DNA of 64,000 nt from Stropharia rugosoannulata (Eukaryota; Basidiomycota; Agaricomycetes; Agaricales; Strophariaceae), in contig JANCIK010000008.1 in NCBI GenBank assembly GCA_028532985.1, positions 2,480,001-2,544,000 on the forward strand, written 5' to 3'. A program made the position numbers and the translations under genes. Below the pieces are notes generated by a model that saw only the letters and a program-made list of their open reading frames with translations, made no database searches and was not told the origin of the DNA. Shown piece after piece: positions 46,764 to 57,793 of this stretch (its first letter is position 1; each line of letters begins with the position of its first letter).

Positions 46764-48941
46764 ATGTTGGTTACGATCCGCGTTTCCTTGCCTCTTATCA
46801 TGCTCACTGGGACAAATCATCTCGCGGTGATATTTTTCTTGTTAGGTTTAGCATGGGGTTACAAGTCTCATCGACGGGCGACTGCGATGAAGCCGCCATT
46901 GCCTCCAGGTCCTCCTCCAAAAGGAACGTTTTCCGGTAATGAGAGCGACATGAAGATACCCTTCGTCTGGCAGCGTTACAGAGACCTTTCCAAGATATAT
47001 GGCAAGGCCTTTTCTACAGATTATCCCCTGCAATGCATAATGACATCGTCGGTTTAGGCAATGTTCTTTATCTTTGGATGTACCGCCGAAAAATTGTGAT
47101 CCTCAACTCTATGGACGATGTAGTTGAATTACTAGAGAGGCGCTCTAGGATATATTCTTCCCGCCCTATCGTGCCAATGTGGGAGCTGTGTGTATTTGAC
47201 TTGATAGATGAGCTAGATTCCCTGACCAGATAAGCTCAGAATGGGATTTGGAGGTGTTAGCACCGGCACAAAGGAGTATGGAGAGGAATGGCGCATCCAT
47301 CGTCGGATATTCAACAAAGCTTTCCGGCCCGACGTTGTTCTAGCATATCGACCAGTGCAATTGCAAAAAGCACAAGATATGCTGCATCGATTATTGAACA
47401 ATCCAGAGGATTATGAAAAGGCCATCTACACGTAAGATCCTCCTCTCGGCAACCTTATACTAACCATGTTTATCCCAAGCCAGATACGCTGGCGGTGTGA
47501 TTCTATCTGTTACCTACGGCTACGACGTCCAGCCCAAAGGAGACCCCCTGGTCAGCTTAATCGAGCCTGTGATAGAGGCTTTTGCGGTTGGAACACAACC
47601 AAGGTGGCTCGTGAACAGCTTTCCGCTTCTCAGTTACCTCCCTGCGTGGCTACCTGGTGCAGGTTTCAAGCGCTTTACTGATTCTATTCGCATCAATTTG
47701 GAAAAATCCCGCGAGATCCCATTCAAGTACGCTATTGACTCTTATAAATCCGTATGTTACCCCGCACCGCACATCTTGTCCCCTATTATTGGCTCACATC
47801 TGATATACATCTTGCAGGGGGGTACACATCTGCCCTTTGTTACGAAATTCTTGGATAACTATACCTCAGCCATCGACAGGAAGATGTTAAAAGAAGCTGC
47901 GGGGTCCGCATATGCGGGTAAGTCTTGTCGAAATAGCATATTGTGTAGTGCGGTTTGACCATTATCACGGAACAGCTGGGGTGGGCACAGTAAGCACTAT
48001 GCATATTTATATGATCAGAAAGTGGCGGTAATCATGTCTAGACTGGCGCTTCAGTTTTAATCTTGCTTGTTTGTATGGTTCTATATCCTGAAGTCCAGAA
48101 AAAGGCACAAGAAGAAATCGATAAAGTTACCCACAACCAGAGGCTACCGGAGTATGAGGACCAGATGTCCTTGCCTTACATTCAAGCCATAGTTCGCGAA
48201 GTTTTTCACTACCACCCAATCAACCCTCTTGGTTTCCCGCACCTGACCACTGAAGACGATGTATACAAGGATTGCTTTATCCCCAAAGGTGAAATATATT
48301 CTGAATTAAATAGCATGGGATGCACTGACTGTCGGTCATAGGCACCACCGTCCATGCCAATGTTTGGTAGGTGCAGAGCTACATAATTTGTACCGGCTAT
48401 TAAGGAGGATTCCCAGGGCCATTGCACACAACCCAGATAAATACAAGGACCCGGATTTGTTTAACCCTGAGCGATTCCTTACAGAAGAGGGCCACTTGAA
48501 CGATGACGATATGATGTATGTGTTTGGATTTGGGAGGAGGTGCGCAAAGTGTTTCTCAGCCCATTTACTTCTCTCTAACGATTTTGGAAGAATTTGTCCC
48601 GGACGACATCTGGGTGTGGCATCCGTACGTCCGCTATTTGATTCTATTGTCGCGCTCACCAATTCTTTCTTAACCTATCAGATATGGCTAGCAGCAGCCG
48701 CAATATTATCCAGCTTCGATATTGTTCCCAAAAAAGATGTACATGGTCGCGACATTCCTGTTGGCGTGAAGTTTATGGATACAGGAGTCATAAGGTATGT
48801 GTCTAACAATTAGGTTAAGGGAGAGTTGGAGCCAATGCTGACTTTCTTGGTCGAAGTGGACCTTACGGCTTCCAATTCTCTATCGTCCCACGGTCTGAGA
48901 TAGCTAAGCAAATCGTTTCAGAATGTGGGCTGGGCTCTTGA
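46764..48941 (+). CDS. Cytochrome P450 with ExxH in place of ExxR
   Basis: Related to the tandem P450s at 29-34 kb but more divergent. The N-terminal anchor is HLAVIFFLLGLAWGYKSH, and starts at 46764 or 46800 are both possible. The hinge is PPLPPGPPPKGTFSGNESD. Exon 1 ends with a GC donor (GCAAGG at 47002) at the intron position where its paralogues use GT. Further exons give VVELLERRSRIYSSRP, YGEEWRIHRRIFNKAFRP, ILSVTYGYDVQPKGD, PRWLVNSFPLLSYLPAWLPG, AGVGTTGASVL, LPYIQAIVREVFHYHP, FNPERFLTE and the heme loop FGFGRR/ICPGRHLGVAS. A final exon FQFSIVPRSEIAKQIV ends at 48941. The near-universal ExxR reads EVFH (His at 48207-48209). The frame is intact, so this may be a functional oddity or early decay. 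Confidence 0.85.
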
Positions 48942-49167
48942 AACGATGGTTTCTTTGTGTATGAATGCTGAGTTGAATGACAAAAAACTGTATAGCAAAC
49001 ATCCTCTCTAAGCCATTCATTATTCACAAGTATTGCAGCAACGTTTTACAGTAAGTTTACTTCGTCCAGCTCAGTTTTGCATCATGCAGTTTTACAACTA
49101 CAAACTATAGGCCTTTCCAATACTAATAACACAGATACATTTACATTTACAAAGGTGCTGACATTAT

Positions 49168-50141
49168 CAGTAAGTTTGGGAATTGGAAACTGCGGCGAGC
49201 AACCGGCGATCACGCTGCGGCGGGTCAAGCGGGCCGCTCGATCTCAGCCGCCGCGCTGACCCAACGTCAACGACCTTGCATTGCCCTCACGATCTCCGAG
49301 TGTACAACATATACATCTTCTGTGGTAGACCGCTTAATATGGATCTCGTTTATCTTTTATCCATGCTCCAATCCCATCCAATTCTTTGTGGAATGACCTT
49401 AGACGGCCTTGTAACATTATCTCGTATTGTTGGTCATCTAAAACGCGCCATTCTCCAGCCTCAGGCCATTGGTGACAGCGATCCGAGGAAGCCACCACCA
49501 TCCATTCCAAATTCTATCGCGTTCTTCATAGGGAATGCACTGAATATACCTATATCAGTCATGGATGAGTGCTGGAACATTGTGAAAGATTATGTGTGGG
49601 AGATGCCCGTTACCCCATTGATTCCAGATGACTATTTTTTGTTCAAATATCATGGTTGGCAGCTTGGTATCAGTGAGTTCATTACAATATTGTTATAGTA
49701 CTAGTCTTGTCATGTGTTTAATTGGGCTATTTAGCAGCAATGACGATTTATCCACCTGATGATTTTTGCACAGATATGGCTTGTACCAACCGCAGTCCAC
49801 TGAAAAAGAAGTATCAGAAAAGGGTAGTTGTGTACACCGAGAACGAAGGTGTTCAGCCTGCTTATGTATGCGATCCCGTGTTTGCGCACCCAGTGCATGT
49901 AATGGTGCCGTTTACTACAGAAGGTGCTTTGGGATACATGTTTAAAAGGTGTTAAAATAGATTATAAGAATAATACAAGGGGAGGAGGGTATCACAGTGA
50001 ATATTACAATTAGGAGGAGACGAGAGGTAAGAAAGTCCTCTCCGAACGACTTGCACTCGGCCAATGCCGCCGCAACCCGTGATGATCGCCGCAGTTTGAT
50101 GCCGCACAAATCGCCGCTGTTTCCAATATACAAATGCCCTC
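49168..50141. mobile_element. KDZ-type TIR element remnant, about 974 bp
   Basis: It is bounded by an 8 bp direct repeat GACATTAT (49160-49167 and 50142-50149). Inside each end, at equal distance, lie inverted repeats centred on TTGGAAACTGCGGCG (left) and its counterpart with one mismatch (right); the outer 23 positions match at about 15. The interior encodes a CxC5-like protein known from Kyakuja-Dileera-Zisupton (KDZ) transposon neighbourhoods. There is no KDZ transposase, so it is a deleted derivative. The terminal match is imperfect, implying an old insertion, and the exact borders are less certain than for the other elements. Confidence 0.6.
49339..49955 (+). CDS. CxC5-like KDZ-associated protein, truncated
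   Basis: A cysteine-cluster protein of the kind associated with KDZ transposases in basidiomycetes. Exon 1 starts at 49339 (MDLVYLLSMLQSHPIL) and contains ISVMDECWNIVKDYVWEMP, matching the N-terminal part of that family. An intron with GTGAGT donor (about 49673-49731) leads to AMTIYPPDDFCTDMACTNRS, the start of the CxC5 cysteine cluster, and VVVYTENEGVQPAYVC. The frame then stops at 49955 after LGYMFKRC. Full-length proteins continue for several hundred residues with more cysteine pairs, so this is a truncated form. The family name is from memory and rests on the WxxxK..VW and YPPxxxC..xxC patterns. Confidence 0.6.
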
Positions 50142-50235
50142 GACATTATTGATAATTCTCGCATTCGGAAATGGCCTGGTACTCGATTTCATGAGCTGAA
50201 CACTTGCACACGTTAACGCCCCCAAACTGAGTGAT

Positions 50236-52071
50236 TCACAAGCGATAGCGGTCACCAACTATCACCCTTCCGTCGCTGACGCGCAGGATTTTCTCTTGAC
50301 CAACAAATTCATCCCGTCCAAAAGCAAACGCTTCACTTGGCTCCAATATCCCCACCTGCGATCGCCGCTTCCCACTCACATAGAACACCATACATACAGC
50401 CAACAACCCGGTGGAGAGCGACCAAACAATGGCGATCCACCCCAGGTTGTTTGTATTTCCGAACTGCCAGTGCGGCTGCACCGTCCGGTTCTTGGAATTG
50501 CACACAGGCGGTAGGTCTGTGGGCGGGGACCCGCTGCGCACCGCGCCCCAGACGGCTACGCTGTATGGTGTCATACTCGCCCGACCAGCGTCTGCGAGGA
50601 GCACCTCTAAGATCGTGGAAAATGGAAATTCTTCGTTGGATGCGCCCGATTGAAGAGTTAGTCCTAACGAGCGGGACATAAGAGCCATGCCCTGCATCGC
50701 CATCAGCGTGGCACGCCCTACAGGTGCTGGATACACAGATGCGTTGCTAGCAGATACTGTACGCACTGCGTAGTTGATCATCTGTATCTGGACAAGCCGG
50801 GGAAGGGCTTTCCAACTGCACATGAGCGGTGATTCGACCCCATTGTCTGCTTGGAGCACGGTGTTAAACAGGGCACCGTCACCTGTCGGGGAGACGAGCG
50901 CATAGAACGCGGCAGTGGTCGAAGAAAGATTGAAAGGTGTTGCCTGGCTCATGACGTTCGCCAGCCCTGGTGGCGCAGGATTGTCGGTGAAGTTGCGCGA
51001 GCCGTCAGGAAGAGTGGCGAAGTTGGGCGTCGACATATTTGGGAAGGTGGACTGCCACACAGAGAGTGCCTTGGCTGGGTCGTTAGTGCACTGCGCGGAG
51101 AAACGGACACCAGAGACTTCTTGAAGGCCGTCTGAGAGACCACCAACGGCACCGAATGCATAGCTGTCTTTGACGTATACCCGCCCTCCTATGGACGTTG
51201 TGGTGTTTCCGATTACTTGCTCTATGAAACGAATATTTTAGTGGACTTGGTAACTGATAGAGCAGGAAGTGGTCAGTTACCTCCATAATTTGCATACTGG
51301 GTGCCAATAATAGTGGAGAGCGTATCCATGTATTGCTGCTGGGCGGCTGTTAAAAATGGATTGGGATCGAGCGAGAGACTGCTGGCGTCTATACCGCATG
51401 GCACAAGGTCGTTGTATATTGTGTGTCTGATAAATATATCTGCGGAGTGGTTAAAGCAAAGAACAATACTCAGCATATCATCATAAGATGATAACAGCGA
51501 ATATAAACATACGGGGCTGGAGAATCGCGACCAAAGACGATGAGTGAAACGCAAATCCGGCGTAGATGACAAACCATAAAATATATCCTTTCTTTCTTCC
51601 TCCGAACTTGGTGGAGAACGCAACCTGCTTGACGCCTTGCATCCATTTCAAATCGCCGATTTTGAAGCCTTGCACCATTCGACGGCGGGAATACATCTCC
51701 ACTGTGTCCTGCAGAACATACTTGATGTGCGTGGTAGACAATGTCGCTATTAAAGTGACGAAGAAGTTCGTTATCGCAGGACTGTTCTGCAGCGCTTGTG
51801 ATATCTTCCAATCAATAGGAACACGAACAACGACAAACACGAGCAACGCCGCCCCCCAGCAGCCCGCGATGAGCCCATGGAGGAGAAGCCAAAACAGATT
51901 CTTATCCCTGAAGAAGGAAGAGCTAGTTAAAGAAGAATCTTTGAATTTCTCTGCAGGATCTTCTGTCATATAATGAGCTGCGTCGTAGCTCTTCGTAGAG
52001 ACCGGGGGTCCTCTGTGGTCATGCGGCATGTTGTCGCCGGGGAGTGGATAGTACTTCGGCATCCTGCTCAA
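50236..52071 (-). CDS. Multi-span membrane protein with large outer domain
   Basis: A basidiomycete-type membrane protein of unknown function. The N-terminal cytosolic part (52071, MSRMPKYYPLPGDNMPHDHR) leads to spans near WLLLHGLIAGCWGAALLVFV, AITNFFVTLIATLSTTH and KGYILWFVIYAGFAF. After an intron (about 51445-51525) a long extracellular segment follows, with N-glycosylation sites (GNTTTS, NMSTPN, FNLSST, ASNASV) and paired cysteines (LVPCGIDAS, SAQCTND, LMCSWK, PPVCNS). A second intron lies at about 51223-51280. A last span (LGWIAIVWSLSTGLLAVCMV) is followed by a short cytosolic tail ending at 50236. The topology is inferred from hydrophobicity. I do not recognise an enzyme or transporter motif. 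Confidence 0.72.
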
Positions 52072-53545
52072 GGCTAACTCTTGTAGGCTTTCGAGTTTAG
52101 GTAAACGTTACAGGCGCCAAGGTGAGGATGCCAAACGATTTCAGCAAGCTCCTGCCAGAGGAACGTCCCCAAGAATCAAGTTGCAAAGCGAGAGAATATG
52201 TAGTGGGCAGGGAGAATTGGCGCTTGTATATTTACATGTTCCTGAAACAAGCTGTCCATGGCAATCACACAGTGTGGAGACAAACCCGGACGAAACTCGT
52301 CAAACCTGCAGTTATATTTGAATGAAATACCCATTTGGAAAGATTTGGGGGTGGAATGTTCGACGGGTTGACATGACATTTGCCGATAAACAGTGATACA
52401 TCCACGGATGAATTGACTCTGAGGAGCCTGGGCAAGCCTCGCGCTCGCTTTGCAGGCGATGTAAACAACGGAGTCGAGACCTGTCAAGACGGCGTTTCCT
52501 GCTAGTGTTTGCTAATTCTCAAGCACCCTGCAGAATGAATAATCACTGCTCACCGTAACCATAGCCATGCATACACTCACTCCTCTGCAGCCGCAGCCCA
52601 GTTTGAGCCTGGTTGAAACTTTGAAAGGTGTTTACCAGAGCTCACTCATCCTGGGATGTTCATTGTTGATGTCAAAAAATGTCAGCTGGGGGAATTTGGC
52701 TTGGCATTTTGCACACCTTTAAGGAACTGGTGTATACGCGGCTTTCTCAGAACTCCAGCCAGCATCAGGAAGTCTTCAAGTGTGTTGGGTTATTAGCGTC
52801 TGCGACTGCGGACTTACTTAGTTTTGATCGATAGATACACTCTTTGACCTGAGCTTGACTTCGAGTGGACTAAGAAACTGTGTTTGAAGAATTGCAAACA
52901 AAACATCTGATGATGGCGCCTATCATCAATTGTTACGAGCCTGTACGAACGCGGAGCAGTTGGTACATGATACTATAAAGCCGGTTAGACGCTCAAGGCC
53001 GCGGTACAGACATCAAGGCGGGAGCGAAGTTGACCATCCAGTCGGTTCACAGAGGGCAGCACTTCGGAGCCGCGAACAAATAATATTCATTGTCCTCATT
53101 CGTGATGCCGTCTGCCATTGGACTCAATGCAATCATGAGTTCTCTTACTCGCACTACCGTCTTATGCAAGTCTTCTGTATTGATTGTGAGGCAACGCGGT
53201 GACAGGTCTTGCGAAAAGAAAGATGGTGGCGACTTCAGTTCTCGGCAGAGCACTCAGACTCCCAGGGGCCGCAAATAGTGTGCAAGTAGGCCATCATTGA
53301 CAGCGTCGTTAGATAGAACCAGTTTGTGTGGACGACTTCAAACGCCCCTTGCCCAGACCCTCTCAGCGTCCATTTCACTTCCTAGGGTGTATATTAATGG
53401 TATAAGTATGCAAAAACAGCACAGTTGTGAGTACATCCTGCAAAATAAATAACATCACCGTAGATCTCCATCTCCAGGCTTTATGCCTGCGCGCACAAAG
53501 CGAAAATATGTAGTACTGTACACAGCAGAGCTTTCCTTATCCTTA
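52072..53545. other. Intergenic region without recognised gene
   Basis: About 1.5 kb between the membrane protein 5' end and the GH47 3' end. Open frames are under 105 codons and carry no family signal. No terminal inverted repeats were found. Confidence 0.45.
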
Positions 53546-55703
53546 TTATGAGATGCCGAACGCCGCCTTCTCTTCTGGTGTCCATGTAACAATCGGCAGC
53601 GGGTGTGCTTCGGTGTTGAACACCCATCGCGAGAAATCCACGGTGTTCACGTCATCGAAGAGGAGATAGAGATACTTGAGAGTCTCCGCGAGAAAGAAGC
53701 TAGGACAACAATCTATGAGCACCACGAAGGCGTACATGACAAGGCCTGCGTGACAGAGCTTACCTCGGCATCTCGTCCATATGACGGTCCCCGTTGTCCA
53801 CGTCGCTGACGCTCGCGTACCCAAACTCGGTACGCGTCTGCGCTTCGATAGCCTCGTATATCTCGAGCCCGCGTTCGCGCCACTTCACGTCCCCCGTGAG
53901 CTTCCACATGTAGTACACGCTCTCCACGGTCTAGCCGATTTATCAAAGCGCATTAGCACCAGAACAAAAACAAAGAGCAGTGTTGACGCACCTCTGGCCG
54001 GAGCATATACTTCGAATCGGAGTTGAGGTAGTCGCGCTTTGCTTTATCCTTCTCCGCGGGGGGCTCTCTCAGGCCGGGAGGCTTCCCGTTACGTCCAGCA
54101 GATTTCCACTTCTCAACCAAGTCCACCCATCGCGTACCCTTCTCCATGTACGAGATCTCAGGACCGAGATTGGTCTTCTGGTCCCGATAACCAATGTAGC
54201 ACGTGTAAGTGAGGCCCTCCGCGACCCACTGGTGGTACTCGCGCTCCGCCGGGGAGAGGTCCTGCTGCAGGACCGTCGCACCCAGCATGAGCAGGCCGGG
54301 AAGGTAGCACGTCAGGTGCTGGTAGCGCGGGTTGAAGTTGTTGCTGTCGATGTCCCCGGCGTACATCAGTCCGCGATTGGGTGTCACATAGACGAGGTTG
54401 TTGATTATGCCGTTCGCAGACTTGATGTCTACATGGGTCATTTAGTATATGCAGCCGGAACAGAAGAGGGGAGGCCGTACACTGCTGCTTGGCCCGCTCG
54501 TCGCCGAACATTATCCATTGTTTGAGGAAGTATTCGTATGCACTATCCGTCATCGATCCGGCAGTGATGAGCGCTAGAAAAACCGTTTAGTCAAGTATTA
54601 TATAGCATATATGCCATGGACTAACAGCTTGCGGGCTCGCCGCTAGACCTCCAATAATTCAGGCTGTAGAGACCATTCGGAGGATCAGCTTTATACAGAA
54701 CATCCATGACTTTCTGTGACTGATTTTAGGAGTATTAGTAGAGATAGAAGTTGAACTTCAAACACATACAGCATGGTAATACTCCTTCCTCCCTGTTAAC
54801 TTGGCTAAATATTTATATTCAAGTTGACATGAGGCCACTTCGGCAAACAAGGCCGCTCCTTCTTCGCTGTGATCACCTCTATAGCTCTATGAGAAACTTT
54901 AAGAAAAGGGTGAAAAGAGGATAGTCACGTTTTAACATTCACGGAAAAAGATGGCAGTCCAGATGTAGTGTTGAAGGCAGGCAAAAGCGCTTCTCCAAGC
55001 TTCTCCGCGAAATTAAGGATATCTTTGTTCCCTGACAATGCATGCGCAGACAAAGAGCCGCCCAAGTATCTGATGATCGTCTCGAAGAACGGAACATTCT
55101 GTGGCTGTTGCAGGATTTGTGAATTAATTCAGTGTGTACTTGTTGCTGCTTACCTGTTCCAATTTGAGGTGCATATCTTTCACACTGATGATCGCTTCGT
55201 GAAATTCCTCCCGAAGTTCCATAATCCACATAGTCGATAGCGAGTCAAATACAGTTACAGCCCATCCATTGAAGCTGTGGTCGACGTCAGAGACAACTTC
55301 ACCTCTGATACTACGCATATACGTACGAATTCATTTTATTGCCGGAGACCGAATGTAACTCGTCGGCAGGAAATGCTCTGGCCATATACCCGTTCCAAGC
55401 CCGCTGGAAGGTCTTTCTGACCATATTCTTCTTTGGCTCCCAACTCATCTGCTCCTCGAAGGTTGGGGGTGGTGGTCCCGGCGGCGGACCAGGCGGCGGG
55501 TGTCCGAGACCAAATTCGGGGAGGTCTCCTGGATGCCAGCCTGGTATGCCAACCGCTGGCAGCGCAAACCACAGCAGCGCCAGAACGCCGCATGCCAATA
55601 GCGCCCATCTGATGGTGAACCTGCTACATAGGGGCCGGTATCCGGGCCTACTGAGCTTTGCCAGGTGTTCGATGGACGGCGGCGGACGGTGGATGGGGAG
55701 CAT
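53546..55703 (-). CDS. GH47 alpha-1,2-mannosidase, type II membrane form
   Basis: A class I alpha-mannosidase that trims mannose from N-glycans in the ER or Golgi. The start at 55703 ([17 protein letters not shown]) gives a cytosolic tail, then the anchor [20 protein letters not shown] and a proline-rich stalk ([13 protein letters not shown]). The catalytic domain begins [20 protein letters not shown]. Exons then give [40 protein letters not shown], the [20 protein letters not shown] region, [66 protein letters not shown], and [17 protein letters not shown]. It ends with [10 protein letters not shown], whose Thr is the usual calcium contact. Introns are short and the frame is intact to 53546. 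It is clearly family GH47; ER versus Golgi subtype is not resolved. Confidence 0.9.
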
Positions 55704-57793
55704 GTAAGAGGGGGATGGAGAGTGGGGTCCGTTATGGACCCGGCATTTTCGCAGCCTGCACAACAAGCATCAAGGACTTGCCAATCACCTCGCACCGGAG
55801 AATGGGCTTGGCAAGCCAGAAATATATGTACTTGCAGCTAAACTTGGAAACATCTCGAGGCTGCCGAATACTAGCCTAAATGCCGACGCGGCATCCGGCT
55901 TCCACCATATCAGGACATACATTTTACCAAGGTTCACGTAGAAGAAGCTTAGAAACACTATACAAAGGATGTTAATTCTGGAAATGATCTGAGAAAGTTC
56001 AAAGCCTGAGGGCTGCATGACAGAGTCTTACCGACACCTTCGACCCTGCTACAACCCTGCTTCTGAAGGCAAACACTGGAGTCGAGAGAATCACGAGAAA
56101 TCACACAAGTCCGAGATCGGAGCAGACGACATGGAACCCGTCGGAGATGTGAGAGAAAAAGAGAAAAGAAAGGTGAGGGTGACAAACCCCAGGGGTGAAC
56201 GCGTCAGATAGGACGAGTCACCTGACAAGGACCGATGGGAGATGGAACTAACAGCTTACACTGGCAGGCCCGCTGCAATCAAGTGGTTCTACTTTTCTCC
56301 CTGCCAACTGAGGGGGAAAAATTGTATTCTGTATTTACATAAATTCCCCCCACCTGCCAGCCCACCTGTCTGTACTATCCAAAAAGATAGATGGATTAGA
56401 TGCAATAAACATATTATTAAAGCACTAGTAGGTGTCAGCGACGGTAAGATTATCTTATGCATATCTAAATAATAGTAGTAGAGTAGAGAGCCGTACCGAG
56501 TCTCGAAATGCTGAAATATCACGTAATGACATTGATTCAATAATCCGCGATGGTCTTCATCAAAATGACCGACGTCGAAGGGAGGCATTGCTCGAAGGTG
56601 CAGAAAGAAGAGTAATGCACTGGGGAGAAGTGGGTACTCGGATGGGGGTTCAGGATATACCATATACTAGGTGAATCATGCACATGGTTCATACTGGCAC
56701 AACAAATTTGAAGTGATACATGTATATAGGTAACTACTATTATACGACATCTATGTGTCGGACTAATATGGGCCATAGTGTGAATGGACATGTTGAGCTT
56801 TTCGTTCATGTGTCGCTCTTTGCACAAATGTGTTGTTGTTTGCGGTGGGTGTGTCGCATCTCATCCGGCCGTGTGTGTGTGTCTCGTCTTGTATATCGTC
56901 CTCGTTCTGGGAAGGGTATTGCCACAGTTCTTGAGGACCTATGTAGTGGAAGCAGGGGGTGCACACTCCAGCAGATCCTGCGTTCAAGTTCCAAGTTCTT
57001 CCTTCGGATACAAAGCACCATAACTCAGGTTTGTCACCTCCAGTCTTGCGACTGCGAGACACAATTTTCGCAGCTGGGCGTAGTACCGTCTATCGCGACG
57101 ACGTCCAAGAGGCTTTCATCAAGCTTCCAATTCTTGAAGAGGTTAAATTGGTGGTCACCAACTTACAAGGCGTTTGCCTGCGTGGTAGATCCGTGTTACT
57201 TCAGAAAAGAAAGTTCAATGGATCTATCTGAAGCCAATGACCCTATTGCAAAGCGGTAGGATCAGGTAAATCTACTGCGCCATGGCTCTGCAGCACTAGA
57301 TATTATTGAGCAATCCAATATAGTCACTGATGCCGCTAGCACTTCAAACGTCTCGTGAAAATCTACTTATCTAAGATAAGCACGTTCCAGCATCCGAAAT
57401 AGCGGCAAGACATAGAACAAATGTTCAATAAGATGCCAGAAAAAGTAAAGGATGATTGGCCGTTCATCGCCGTCGTCATCAACCAAGCCTTCGAGCTCCT
57501 CGTCTCAAATTGCTGGTATCAAGGGCTGCCAGACGTGTGACGCGTCAACCCTTTGTACTCGAATACGCCAGACAAAGGCGTAGCGTTTACTAACGTGGCA
57601 ATGTCCCGACGTGTCAGTCGCGTGTTATGGTGAATGTTGAAGAGGCTGAGCGCCGGGGAGAATGATGGCATTGTTTGGCTTTGGCGTGTTTGTCAGTGCA
57701 TTACAGGAGGACGTGGCGAGATGGTATACCTGCTCCGAATCCCCGTCACGCTATTAAAGCCCTTCTCATTTGTTTTCTTCTTAATATACCAGA
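55704..57793. other. Divergent spacer between GH47 and SEC24
   Basis: About 2.1 kb containing both promoters. A plus-strand frame at 56959-57231 has a coding-like stretch (DDVQEAFIKLPILEEVKLVV) but no start context, splice partner or known family. I leave it uncalled. No TIRs or repeats are evident. Confidence 0.4.
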
